From the NCBI RefSeq assembly GCF_000877395.1, contig NZ_JYFE01000060.1:248001-312000 (forward strand): a DNA stretch of 64,000 nt. The letters run 5' to 3'. Positions 25,627 through 35,925 of this stretch are shown here, in pieces (position 1 is the stretch's first letter; every line of letters begins with the position of its first letter). The notes beneath the pieces are model-generated. The model was not told the origin of the DNA. It ran no database searches and saw nothing but the letters and a program-made list of their open reading frames with translations. The position numbers and the translations under genes were made by a program. The DNA is from Jannaschia aquimarina (lineage in GTDB: Bacteria > Pseudomonadota > Alphaproteobacteria > Rhodobacterales > Rhodobacteraceae).

Positions 25627-27432
25627 CTAGCGGAAGGCCGGGCCGAGGATCAGGGCGAGCCCCGCGAGGCCGAATGCCAGTCGCAAGGTCGCAGGACCGG
25701 GGGCGATCACAGCACGGCTGAGCGCCGCGAGCCCGGCCGCCATCATCGCGAAGGCCAGCGCGGCGGCGCCGGGTGCCTCGGCCATTCCGATCAGCGCGGG
25801 CTGGGCGATCATCCCAAGGGGGATCAGGTAGAGCCCGAGCCCCAGCGCCATAGCCGCCAGCGCCACGCGCAGCCAGTTCTCGCCGACCATGCCGGCGGCG
25901 ATGAACACCGCGCCGCAGACCGGCGGCGTGATCGTCGACAGGAGCGCGAACCAGAAGACGAAGAGATGCGCCTGAAGGGGCGCCAGCCCCAGCCGCTCCA
26001 GTGCCGGGCCCGCGACGGAGATGCAGATGACGTAGGCCGCCGTCGTGGGCACCTCCATGCCCAGCAGAAGGCAGGCCAGCGCCGTCAGCAGCAGCGCGCC
26101 CCATAGGGTCCCGCCGCCGCCCTCGAGGATCGCCGAAGTCAGCTTCACGCCAAGCCCGGTCGCGCCCAGCACGCCGATCACCAGCGAGGCGCAGAGGATG
26201 ATCGAGCCGATCATCGCGACCTGCCGACCGGCGGCGAGGCAAGCCTCGGCCAGTCGCCCGGGCAGGCGCGCGGGCGCGGGCCCTCTGCCATCGAAGGCGA
26301 GCAGCGCCGCGCCTGACGCGATTGCCGCGACAGCGGCATACTGGGGCGTGAAGCCGCCGACGAACATCATCGTGAGCAGGATGGTGAACGGCACGAGGAA
26401 GAAGGCCGAGGTCACGATCACGTCGCGCCGGGCGGGCCGGTCCTCTGGCACGAGGCCGCGCAGGTCGTGGCGCTTGGAGAAGCCGTCGATGCCGACCCAG
26501 ACCGCCCAGAAATAGAGGATCGCGGGCAGAAGGGCGGCCGCCATGATCCCGGTATAGGGAATGCCCGTCAGCTCGACCATGACGAAGGCGCCCGCACCCA
26601 TCAGGGGCGGCATGATCTGTCCGCCCGATGACGCAACTGCCTCGACCGCCGCCGAGATGCGCCTGGGATAGCCGAGCCGGGTCATCGTCGGCAGCGTGAC
26701 GGCTCCGGTCGAGGCGACATTGGCCGAAGCCGATCCCGAGATCGACCCGAAGAGCGCCGAGGACAGGACCGACACCTTGGCCGCGCCGCCCCTGAGCCGC
26801 CCCGCCGCGGCGGCCGCGACGTTCATGAAGCCCGCGCCCGCCTCGCCCGCGTTCAGCACCGCGCCGAAGATCACGAAGGGCGCGACCACGCCGACCGAGA
26901 CCCCGGTGAGCGACCCCCAGAGCCCGCCCTCGGCAATGGTCAGCGTGCCAAGGAACGACGCGACGGGCAGGCCCGCATGGCCGAACGTGCCCGGCAGGTA
27001 CTGACCCAACAGGCCATAGGCCAGCGCAAGGGCGGCGACGAGAGGCAGGGGCCAGCCGATCATCCGCCGCGCGCCTTCCAGAACGAGGGCGATCAGCAGG
27101 ACCGCGACGGCAATCTGTCCTGGTGTCTCCAGGAAGCCATACTGGTTGCGCAGATCGTCATGGGTCCAGGCGATCCAGAGGCACGCGGCGATCCCGGCGC
27201 CCGCCAGTACCCAACCGGTCACGGCCTGCCGTCGCGAGGCCGCCGCCGCGACGAAGACCCAGGGCAGGAGCAGCGCCATGTGCAGGGGACGCGCGACGAG
27301 GTTCGGAACGAGACCGTAGAGCACGAGGCCCAGATGCGCCACGACGATCGCCGCGCCCAGCCCGACCCAGAGGATCCGGGGCCCGGTTGGGGCGCGTGTC
27401 GCGGGGATGGCGCCCGCGGCCTGGCTCGTCAT
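25627..27432 (-). CDS. TRAP transporter fused permease, TAXI type (DctQM fusion)
   Basis: A 601-residue inner-membrane protein with about 16-18 hydrophobic helices. The N-terminal third corresponds to the small DctQ-like subunit and the remainder to the large DctM-like permease, with the family segments SALFGSISGSASANVASTGAVTLPTM and EAVASSGGQIMPPLMGAGAF, which mark TAXI-class fused permeases. Such systems use a sodium or proton gradient, not ATP, to import small carboxylates such as glutamate or other acids. The partner binding protein is encoded just upstream on the same strand. Substrate unknown. Confidence 0.92.
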   Translation of the reverse strand: MTSQAAGAIPATRAPTGPRILWVGLGAAIVVAHLGLVLYGLVPNLVARPLHMALLLPWVFVAAAASRRQAVTGWVLAGAGIAACLWIAWTHDDLRNQYGFLETPGQIAVAVLLIALVLEGARRMIGWPLPLVAALALAYGLLGQYLPGTFGHAGLPVASFLGTLTIAEGGLWGSLTGVSVGVVAPFVIFGAVLNAGEAGAGFMNVAAAAAGRLRGGAAKVSVLSSALFGSISGSASANVASTGAVTLPTMTRLGYPRRISAAVEAVASSGGQIMPPLMGAGAFVMVELTGIPYTGIMAAALLPAILYFWAVWVGIDGFSKRHDLRGLVPEDRPARRDVIVTSAFFLVPFTILLTMMFVGGFTPQYAAVAAIASGAALLAFDGRGPAPARLPGRLAEACLAAGRQVAMIGSIILCASLVIGVLGATGLGVKLTSAILEGGGGTLWGALLLTALACLLLGMEVPTTAAYVICISVAGPALERLGLAPLQAHLFVFWFALLSTITPPVCGAVFIAAGMVGENWLRVALAAMALGLGLYLIPLGMIAQPALIGMAEAPGAAALAFAMMAAGLAALSRAVIAPGPATLRLAFGLAGLALILGPAFR

Positions 27433-27492
27433 GCGTCCGGTGCCCTTGCGATGGTTGCGGACCGATGCGTGCCGGTCCGCAACGGATCCGGT

Positions 27493-28425
27493 TCAGCCTT
27501 CGGGCAGGTCGACGCCGATCTCCTGGTAATAGCGCGCCGCGCCGGGATGGATCTGCGTCGTGACATTGCCGATCATGTCCGGCGTCACGCCGTTCCACCA
27601 TGCGGCCGTGCCGCCCAGATTCTCCTTGTTTTCCCAGAAGGCCTTGGTCAGCGCATAGGCCGTGTCCTCCGACATCGCCTCGGTCGCATAGGCGACGACG
27701 GGCAGGGAGGTGGTGACGATGTCCTGATCCTGGCCTGCATAGGTGCCTGCGGGGATTACGAGGCGGGTGCGTCCGGTTTCCTCGACCTGTGCATCGGTCA
27801 GGGACAGGACGCGGACGCCGGTGGACGCGGCGGCCTCGATGACGTTCGGTGCCGGATAGGAGCCGGCGGTCACGAAGGCGTCGATCTGCCCGTTCTTCAG
27901 CGCGGCCACCGCGTTCGACAATTCCGCATCGGCGACGGTCACCTGATCGGCGACGCCGAAGAGGCCCAGATATTTCTCGCCCTCCCGCGCGCCGAAGGTG
28001 CCGGAGCCCAGAAGCACGGTCTTGCCGGCCATGTCCTCGAAGCTCTCGATGCCGCTGTCGGTGGAGGCCACGAAGTGCATCGTCAGCGAGGGGATCGGGA
28101 ACAGCGCGCGGATGCCGTCGAATTCTGGTGCGCCGCGATCTTCGAACGGCCCGGCCGCGTTCTGCGCCGCTGCCACCAGGCCGGGCGGCGTGGTGAAGAC
28201 GTAGTCGGCGCCGCGGGCTCGCACCTCCATCACGTTCTGGACCGATCCCTGGCTCTCTTCGACGGTGACGTTCGCCGTTCCCTTGAGGGCCTCGGCAAGC
28301 TGCACCCCCATCTGGAAGTAGCTCGTCCCCGCACGCGCGGACTTGTAGGTGATGCGTTCCTGCGCGAAGGCCGGCAGCGTGCTTGCGGCCAGCGCGAAAA
28401 CCGCGGCGGTGATGCGGATCATCAT
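27493..28425 (-). CDS. TAXI family TRAP transporter solute-binding protein
   Basis: A 310-residue periplasmic binding protein. The chosen start has GGGGAGGAGATATC before two tandem ATG codons and opens a Sec signal peptide (IRITAAVFALAASTLPAFA, cleavage after FAQ). Mature sequence features include YKSARAGTSYFQMGVQLAEAL at the N-terminus, QGSVQNVMEVRARGADY, VLLGSGTFGAREGEKYL and ALKNGQIDAFVTAGSYP, all placed as in TRAP-T TAXI binding proteins. It lies 60 bases upstream of the fused permease gene and forms a two-component transporter with it. Ligand not predictable from sequence alone. Confidence 0.92.
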   Translation of the reverse strand: MMIRITAAVFALAASTLPAFAQERITYKSARAGTSYFQMGVQLAEALKGTANVTVEESQGSVQNVMEVRARGADYVFTTPPGLVAAAQNAAGPFEDRGAPEFDGIRALFPIPSLTMHFVASTDSGIESFEDMAGKTVLLGSGTFGAREGEKYLGLFGVADQVTVADAELSNAVAALKNGQIDAFVTAGSYPAPNVIEAAASTGVRVLSLTDAQVEETGRTRLVIPAGTYAGQDQDIVTTSLPVVAYATEAMSEDTAYALTKAFWENKENLGGTAAWWNGVTPDMIGNVTTQIHPGAARYYQEIGVDLPEG

Positions 28426-28491
28426 GATATCTCCTCCCCTGTGGCCCGACAGGGTGCGGGCGCGGGGCGGGATGTCAAGCGGGAGGTCGGC

Positions 28492-28507
28492 GGGCCCCAC
28501 GGGGCCC
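28492..28507 (-). terminator. GC palindrome after PEP synthase
   Basis: GGGCCCC and GGGGCCC arms separated by two bases lie 10 bases beyond the PEP synthase stop. There is no T tract, so it may only stabilise the 3' end; it would separate PEP synthase from the TRAP genes on the same strand. Confidence 0.4.
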
Positions 28508-28517
28508 TGCCTTTGCG

Positions 28518-30902
<2,385 letters not shown>

Positions 30903-31042
30903 GGCTTGCCTCCGACCGTTTGCCGTTTCTCCGTTCGGATCAGTAGCCGAGTGCGGCGGCGGCACGCTGATTTCGATCAAGGTGGCAAAACGGGGCCGGA
31001 ATAGGGTAGGAGCAATCCTGTTGAAGATTGGACATCCGCCAC

Positions 31043-31390
31043 ATGAACACAGCGCTCGCCGCCCTCGCCCATGACATCGAATCCTCTTTCGATCTCTCCG
31101 ACGAATTGATGGCACGGGTTCGTGACGCCCTGGCCGCCAACATGGACACGCCCCCCTCGATCGAGGATTTCCGGTCCACGGACGCGGTTCTCGGCCTGGT
31201 GCGGCAGTGCCTGCCCGGCTGGACCATCCGCATCCGCGGCACGGCCACCACGCCCAACGGGCACTGGCATTGCAGCCTGAGGCAATCGGCGATCCGGGAC
31301 AACGATCCCTATGTCGGGATCGGGCAGGGGCCGACCCTTCCCCACGCGCTGCTGGCGGCCGTTCTGGGCGCGCTGGCGCAGGCGGGATAG
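31043..31390 (+). CDS. Conserved-looking hypothetical protein, small alpha/beta domain
   Basis: A 115-residue cytoplasmic protein with no signal peptide or membrane segment. It is helical and acidic at the N-terminus (ALAALAHDIESSFDLSDEL), followed by a strand-rich region (GWTIRIRGTATTPNGHWHC) and a C-terminal helix (LPHALLAAVLGALAQ). The pattern of strands, a Trp-His-Cys core and a terminal Ala-rich helix recalls small alpha/beta sandwich proteins, but I cannot assign a family. An in-frame TTG at 31028, nearer to AGGAGCAATCC, is an alternative start. It is divergent from ppsA, sharing a 140-base upstream region. Confidence 0.7.
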   Translation: MNTALAALAHDIESSFDLSDELMARVRDALAANMDTPPSIEDFRSTDAVLGLVRQCLPGWTIRIRGTATTPNGHWHCSLRQSAIRDNDPYVGIGQGPTLPHALLAAVLGALAQAG

Positions 31391-31427
31391 ACGGCGGGGG
31401 CCGCGCCCTAGGGTGGGCCATGCACAA

Positions 31428-31479
31428 GCCCCGCCAGTCGGGGACTGACGGGGCCGCACGCTCTCGGCCGAAAGCCGAG
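31428..31479 (-). terminator. Two adjacent hairpins after the RTX gene
   Basis: Nearest the gene is a six-base stem CTCGGC/GCCGAG (31463-31479). Beyond it is a larger hairpin at 31428-31454 with GCCCCG and CGGGGC outer arms plus CAGT/ACTG inner pairs and a five-base loop. They lie 20-70 bases past the RTX stop and could terminate both that gene and the convergent gene at 31043. Confidence 0.6.
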
Positions 31480-31497
31480 CTACCGCTTACACAACTC

Positions 31498-33135
31498 TCA
31501 CGCCATCAAGAGATCGCTGGCACCGAGATCCGCGATATTCGCGTCTTCGATCATGATCGACCGACCATTGATCGAGAGTTCGATGTCGTCGCCGACCTGT
31601 TCCATGCTCTGGACCATGGCCGCCGGCGCGAGTTCCGCACCGATCCCTTCGAAAACGATGCTGTCCACGCCGACTTCGAAGTCCAGAATGACGTCGACGC
31701 CTTCATCTCCGAAGTCGAAGACGAACGTGTCAGCGCCCGCTCCGCCGCTCATGATGTCGTTCCCGCTCCCGCTGCGGATCACGTTGTCGCCGTCATCGCC
31801 TCGGATCGTGTCGTCGAAGGCCGTGCCGGTGACGTTCTCGAAGTTTACCGCCGTCGAGCCGTCCATCGTGCCCGCAGACAGGTCGACCTCGATGCCCGCC
31901 GCGGCCTGGCTCAGGTCCAGCGTGTCGATGCCGTCGCCGCCGTCCAGATCCAGCCGGATCTCGTCCAGCACCAGATCGACGATCACCGCGGTGTCGTCCC
32001 CGCCGCCGAAGTTCGTTTCCAGGTCTTCGGTCTTGCGGATGTCGAGCTGGAACAGCCCCCGCTCGGTCTGATCGTTCACTTCGATCCGGGCGAACTGGAC
32101 GCCTTTGTCCGTTACCGAAAACTCGGCCACGTCCTTGTTCTGGAGGTCGTCGTTGACGAGGTCGGTGTCGAAGTTGACCTGCACGCGGTCGTAGCCGCTG
32201 CCGCCGTTCATCTTGTCGGACCCGTCGCCGTTGTTCCAGACGAGCAGGTCGTTACCCGCCCCACCGGACATCTTGTCGTCGCCCTTGTTGCCGACGATGC
32301 GATCGTCGCCGCCGCGGCCGTTGAGACGGTCTTCGCCGTCCCCGCCCGATAGGACGTTGTCCTCGCGATCGCCGCGGATCCTGTCATCGAACGCGGTGCC
32401 GACGACGTTCTCGAAGTTCACCGCAGCCGAGTCGCCAAGCTGGCCCTTGCCCAGATCGACCTTGCCGACGGGCCCCGCGGCCTGGCTCAGGTCCAGCGTG
32501 TCGATGCCGTCGCCGCCGTCCAGGTCGAGTGTGATCTCGTCCAGCACCAGATCGACGATCACCGCGGTGTCGTCCCCGCCGCCGAAGTTCGTCTCCAGGT
32601 CTTCGGTCTTGCGGATGTCGAGCTGGAACAGCCCCCGCTCGGTCTGATCGTTCACTTCGATCCGGGCGAACTGGACGCCTTTGTCCGTTACCGAAAACTC
32701 GGCCACGTCCTTGTTCTGCAGGTCGTCGTTGACGAGGTCGGTGTCGAAGTTGACCTGCACGCGGTCGTAGCCGCTGCCGCCGTTCATCTTGTCGGACCCG
32801 TCGCCGTTGTTCCAGACCAGCAGGTCGTTCCCCGAGCCGCCGGACATCCGGTCGTTGCCCTTGTTACCGACGATGCGGTCGTCGCGCGACCCGCCACGCA
32901 GGTCGTCCTCGCCGTCGCCGCCTTCGACCGTGTCGTCGCCGGCACCACCGAAGATTGTGTCGTCGCCCAGGCCCCCAAGCAGCTTGTCGTGACCGGCAAG
33001 GCCGAAGATCTGGTCGTCGCCGCCCTGTCCGTCGATGTTGTCGGCGGCGAGTGTTCCGACGAGCAACTCCGCGGCGTCGGTGCCGCGGGACAGGGGGCCA
33101 CCTTCGAGGAGTTCTTTGGTGGTGATGATAGGCAT
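31498..33135 (-). CDS. RTX-type calcium-binding secreted protein with internal duplication
   Basis: A 545-residue acidic protein. Start at 33135 is preferred because GGAGATTCCA precedes it; upstream in-frame ATG (33147) and GTG (33180) lack a site. Residues about 45-115 carry nonapeptide-like repeats (GGDDQIFGLAGHDKLLGG, GGAGDDTVEGG). Two nearly identical modules of roughly 140 residues follow, each containing DLLVWNNGDGSDKMNGG, VQFARIEVNDQTERGLFQLD and GGDDTAVIVDLVLDEI, 192 residues apart. Between and after them are further GGxGxDxx turns. The C-terminus (GADTFVFDFGDEGVDVILDF, then a beta-rich tail) resembles type I secretion signals. No signal peptide. No type I exporter is encoded in the window. 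Confidence 0.88.
   Translation of the reverse strand: MPIITTKELLEGGPLSRGTDAAELLVGTLAADNIDGQGGDDQIFGLAGHDKLLGGLGDDTIFGGAGDDTVEGGDGEDDLRGGSRDDRIVGNKGNDRMSGGSGNDLLVWNNGDGSDKMNGGSGYDRVQVNFDTDLVNDDLQNKDVAEFSVTDKGVQFARIEVNDQTERGLFQLDIRKTEDLETNFGGGDDTAVIVDLVLDEITLDLDGGDGIDTLDLSQAAGPVGKVDLGKGQLGDSAAVNFENVVGTAFDDRIRGDREDNVLSGGDGEDRLNGRGGDDRIVGNKGDDKMSGGAGNDLLVWNNGDGSDKMNGGSGYDRVQVNFDTDLVNDDLQNKDVAEFSVTDKGVQFARIEVNDQTERGLFQLDIRKTEDLETNFGGGDDTAVIVDLVLDEIRLDLDGGDGIDTLDLSQAAAGIEVDLSAGTMDGSTAVNFENVTGTAFDDTIRGDDGDNVIRSGSGNDIMSGGAGADTFVFDFGDEGVDVILDFEVGVDSIVFEGIGAELAPAAMVQSMEQVGDDIELSINGRSIMIEDANIADLGASDLLMA
31901..32896. repeat. Direct in-frame duplication within the RTX gene, offset 576 bases
   Basis: The segment from 31901 to about 32240 recurs almost base for base at 32477 to about 32816, an exact 576-base (192-codon) offset; similarity continues at a lower level to about 32320 and 32896. 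The two copies differ by scattered, largely synonymous changes. The copies can be aligned by eye at many points, for example GATCACCGCGGTGTCGTCC at 31981 and 32557. Confidence 0.9.
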
Positions 33136-33495
33136 TGGAATCTCCATGCGTGAATGGGTTTCAATCAGGTTCCTCTTCACCGACCGGGCTGGCCCGATCC
33201 TTCGCTCGGTGCGCTGCCAGCCGGTGAGATACCCGTTGGTCGTCGCCGCCCCCGCTCCGGTTCAAAAAATTTTCGGAAAGGTTTTCCGACCCGGTTGATC
33301 CGGTCCCGGAGGTGGGATTTCAGCGAGCGGTCGGGTGGCGTGCATCGGCGGGCGCCGACCTTGCCGATCGCTCCGCTGCAGGGGTTTGCCCGACTGGCAG
33401 GCTGGGTTAACCTCCGTCCGGGGCCGACCAGCGCGGATCCGCCCCTTCCCCGCGATGGGTACTCCATCCGAGTGAGACGACGGCGAGTTCCGGCC
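33136..33495. promoter_or_regulatory. Divergent upstream region of the RTX gene and the ECF sigma operon
   Basis: No gene is supported here. Near its middle is an inverted repeat TCGGAAA (33273-33279) and TTTCCGA (33283-33289) preceded by an A/T-rich run (CAAAAAATTTT), the only such low-GC patch in the neighbourhood. It is a plausible promoter/operator zone for one or both divergent genes, possibly autoregulated by the ECF sigma factor, but no promoter element is certain. Confidence 0.4.
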
Positions 33496-34071
33496 ATGCG
33501 TGCTTCCGACGAGGCTCTTTCCAGACAAAAGCGCGCGAACGACGCGGCGCTTCTGTCGCGCGTGGCCGATGGGGACACAGCGGCGATGAAGGCGCTTTAC
33601 ATGGCCCATGCCGACGCGGTGGGCCGTTTCGTGCGCGCCCGCGTGCGCGACGACGCGGAGGCGGCCGATATCGTCCACGACACGATGATGAGCGTCTGGC
33701 GCGGCGCGGCGGGCTTCGAGGGCCGCTCCAGCGTCCTGTCGTGGATCCTGACGCTGGCCCGGAACCGGACAGTGGATCACATCCGCAAGCAGGCGCGTGT
33801 CACTCTCGGAGAACCGGACGACACGATCCCGGACGGAGACCCCGATCCCGAACAGGTGCTGGGCGCCGCCCAGGATGCCGAGCGCCTGCGCATCTGCGTC
33901 GAGAAGCTGCCGGAGCGCCAGCGCGCCGCGATCCACCTCGCCTTCTTCCAGGAGATGACCTGCGCCGAGATCGCGGAGGTCGAGGACGTCCCGGAAGGCA
34001 CGGTCAAAAGCCGCATCTACCACGCCAAGCAACTGCTGATGCGATGCCTGTCCCGGGGTGGGATCACATGA
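33496..34071 (+). CDS. ECF-family RNA polymerase sigma factor
   Basis: A 191-residue extracytoplasmic-function sigma factor. Region 2 spans about residues 30-100 (DAEAADIVHDTMMSVWRGA, then SWILTLARNRTVDHIRKQ). Region 4 spans about 135-185 (LPERQRAAIHLAFFQEMTCAEIAEV and GTVKSRIYHAKQLL), with its helix-turn-helix. An acidic linker with DDTIPDGDPDPEQ joins them. The ATG at 33496 fits the family start; weak GAG upstream. It is the first gene of a three-gene operon with a membrane anti-sigma factor and a lipoprotein subtilase. It would direct polymerase to a small regulon, probably including its own promoter. Confidence 0.9.
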   Translation: MRASDEALSRQKRANDAALLSRVADGDTAAMKALYMAHADAVGRFVRARVRDDAEAADIVHDTMMSVWRGAAGFEGRSSVLSWILTLARNRTVDHIRKQARVTLGEPDDTIPDGDPDPEQVLGAAQDAERLRICVEKLPERQRAAIHLAFFQEMTCAEIAEVEDVPEGTVKSRIYHAKQLLMRCLSRGGIT

Positions 34072-34129
34072 TTTTGAACCGGATTGCCGCTCGTTCGTCC
34101 AACGGACAGACGCCGCGATGGAGGTGGCC

Positions 34130-34705
34130 ATGGACCGGCCCGACGGACTGAACGAGGATGACCTGCTCGCCTATGCGCGCGGCGATGCCACACCGGACGA
34201 GGCGGCACGGATCGAAGCCGCCGCCGCCCGCGATCCTGCACTGAAGGCGGAACTGGCGTTGATGGCCGGCCTCAAGGGCGCGCTTGCCGCGTCCACCGAC
34301 CGGCCCGATGCCCGCGCCTTCGGTTGGAAACGCCTGGAGGCCGAGATCGGGCGGGCCCCCGCCGAGACCCAGGCCGCGCCGCGTGGGCGGATCTGGCAAT
34401 TGGCGGCCGTCTTCCTGGGTGCGATCGTCTTGGTGCAGGGCTCCTACATCGCCCTCGGCCCCGACGCGCCGCTTTATCGCACCGTGTCCGAAGAGACGGA
34501 TGGCGCGACCCTTGGCATCGCCTTCGCGCCCGGCGCGGCCGCCGCCGATATCGAAGCGCTCCTTCGGGAGACGGGCGCACGCATCGTGGATGGGCCAAGC
34601 GCCATCGGCCTCTATCGCATCGCCTTCGAGGACGAGGTCGCGCGGACGGAGGCGCGCGCCGCGCTCGAGGCGTCCGCGCTTGTCGAACTCGTGGCGGAGG
34701 AATGA
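34130..34705 (+). CDS. Membrane anti-sigma factor with propeptide-like periplasmic domain
   Basis: A 191-residue protein; the ATG at 34130 follows GGAGGTGGCC, while an ATG four codons earlier has no site. Residues 1-50 resemble cytoplasmic sigma-binding domains of the RskA/ZAS type (LLAYARGDATPDEAARIEA), but without zinc-binding His/Cys. One membrane helix follows at about 89-109 (QLAAVFLGAIVLVQGSYIAL). The exported part, 110-191, reads as beta-alpha-beta-beta-alpha-beta: LGIAFAPG, ADIEALLRETGARIV, IGLYRIAF, ARTEARAALEAS, LVELVAEE. That order matches the ferredoxin-like propeptides of subtilases, and the next gene is a subtilase. Inferred: cytoplasmic part holds the sigma factor, periplasmic part senses or contacts the protease. 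Confidence 0.75.
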   Translation: MDRPDGLNEDDLLAYARGDATPDEAARIEAAAARDPALKAELALMAGLKGALAASTDRPDARAFGWKRLEAEIGRAPAETQAAPRGRIWQLAAVFLGAIVLVQGSYIALGPDAPLYRTVSEETDGATLGIAFAPGAAAADIEALLRETGARIVDGPSAIGLYRIAFEDEVARTEARAALEASALVELVAEE

Positions 34706-34709
34706 TCCG

Positions 34710-35846
34710 ATGCGTCTGTTCGTGATCCTTTGCCTCGCGCTCGCCGCCTGCACGACGGCCGGGGGGCAGGCTCCGCGGGTCGCGGGACCGAACGGTCTGC
34801 CGCTGGCCGTCGTCGACGCCCGCGAGCTCATCGTGCTGACGGCCGAGGCGCCCGAAACCCTGATCTCGCGCGCCGAGGGGCTGGGCTACACACTGCGCGC
34901 CGTCCACCCCTTGCCCGAACTCGACGACACGCTCGTTTCGCTCCGCATCCCTGACGGTCGGTCCATCCCGGAGGCGATCGCCGAGATCGAGGCGGCCGTG
35001 CCCGGTGTCACGGCCGGTGCCAACCATGTCTACCGCCTGCAGGCCACTGACGGAGGGGGCGGCCGCGATTACGCCGCCGCGATGATCGGCTGGCCTCCGG
35101 ACGGATGCCGCGCCCGGGCCAGCGTGGGTATGATCGACGCCGCGATCACGCCCGGCCATCCGGCACTTCGGGCGGGGCGCATCGTCCAGCGGGCCTTCAC
35201 CGACGGTGGGACAGCACCTGCCACGTCTCACGGCGCCCTCGTGGCCGACCTCCTGATCGGAGAGGACCGGTTGCGCGACACGACCCTGCTCAGCGCCGCG
35301 GTCGTCGATCCCGGTCTCGACGGGGGTGGGGCGAGCGGGGTCGTCGCGATCCTGCGGGCGGTGGACTGGCTGTCCGCCGAGGGGGCGGACGTGGTCAATA
35401 TCAGCCTCGCCGGCCCTTACAACAAGCTGTTGGATCGCGCCCTGGGTCAGGCGGCGTCACAGGGCATGACGTTCGTCGCCGCAGTGGGCAATGCCGGGCC
35501 GAGGCGCCCGCCGCAATATCCGGCGGCCTTCCCCTTCGCCCTTGCCGTGACGGCCGTGGATCGTGACGGCGCGATCTATCGCAATGCCATCCGCGGCCCC
35601 CATGTCGACATCGCCGCACCGGGCGTCGACATCCTGGCCGCGCCCGGCGGCCGTCTGACCGTGTCGAGTGGAACATCGCTCGCCGCGCCCTTCGTCACCG
35701 CGACCGTCGCGTCCGATCCCGCTCTGGCCCGGCTCGCCCCCGCGCGCCTGCGGGCGGAGCTCGCCCGCCGCGCCCGCGATCTTGGCGAAGCGGGGCGGGA
35801 CGATATCTTCGGCGCGGGCCTGTTGCGCGTCGGCGCGGCCTGCTGA
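34710..35846 (+). CDS. Lipoprotein subtilisin-like serine protease (S8 family)
   Basis: A 378-residue exported protease. The N-terminus MRLFVILCLALAAC is a lipoprotein signal with Cys14 as acylation site. Residues about 38-110 look like a propeptide domain (ELIVLTAEAPETLISRAE, then LVSLRIPDG and PEAIAEIEAAVPGV). The catalytic set is complete: Asp143 (VGMIDAAITPGH), His174 (SHGALVAD), Asn261 of the oxyanion hole (AVGNAGP) and Ser323 (SSGTSLAAPF). The usual D-[ST]-G and HGT contexts are changed to DAA and HGA. It is the third gene of the operon, four bases after the anti-sigma stop, and should be anchored to a membrane facing the periplasm. A hairpin follows 58 bases downstream. Confidence 0.88.
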   Translation: MRLFVILCLALAACTTAGGQAPRVAGPNGLPLAVVDARELIVLTAEAPETLISRAEGLGYTLRAVHPLPELDDTLVSLRIPDGRSIPEAIAEIEAAVPGVTAGANHVYRLQATDGGGGRDYAAAMIGWPPDGCRARASVGMIDAAITPGHPALRAGRIVQRAFTDGGTAPATSHGALVADLLIGEDRLRDTTLLSAAVVDPGLDGGGASGVVAILRAVDWLSAEGADVVNISLAGPYNKLLDRALGQAASQGMTFVAAVGNAGPRRPPQYPAAFPFALAVTAVDRDGAIYRNAIRGPHVDIAAPGVDILAAPGGRLTVSSGTSLAAPFVTATVASDPALARLAPARLRAELARRARDLGEAGRDDIFGAGLLRVGAAC

Positions 35847-35904
35847 CGGCGGATCCCGGGCGGTGGTCCCGGTCTGCTCGGCGATTAAGGCTGTTGCATC
35901 AAAC

Positions 35905-35925
35905 GGAACCTCCGGCGGAGGTTCC
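35905..35925 (+). terminator. Hairpin terminating the sigma/anti-sigma/protease operon
   Basis: GGAACCTCC (35905-35913) pairs perfectly with GGAGGTTCC (35917-35925) around a three-base loop; CCTCTTT follows. The T run is short, so termination may be partial. Confidence 0.6.

Noticed and set aside
31901-32896. Long direct repeat considered as insertion-sequence copies
   Set aside because: Both copies are in frame within one RTX gene and encode protein modules; there is no transposase or inverted terminal repeat.
34058-34129. Upstream start for the anti-sigma gene at 34058
   Set aside because: It would overlap the sigma gene end with no ribosome-binding site, whereas ATG 34130 has GGAGG at proper spacing and the family homology begins there.
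35885-35905. GGCTGTTGCATCAAAC resembling the terminal repeat of IS6-type elements
   Set aside because: Match is partial, no second inverted copy or transposase reading was found nearby.
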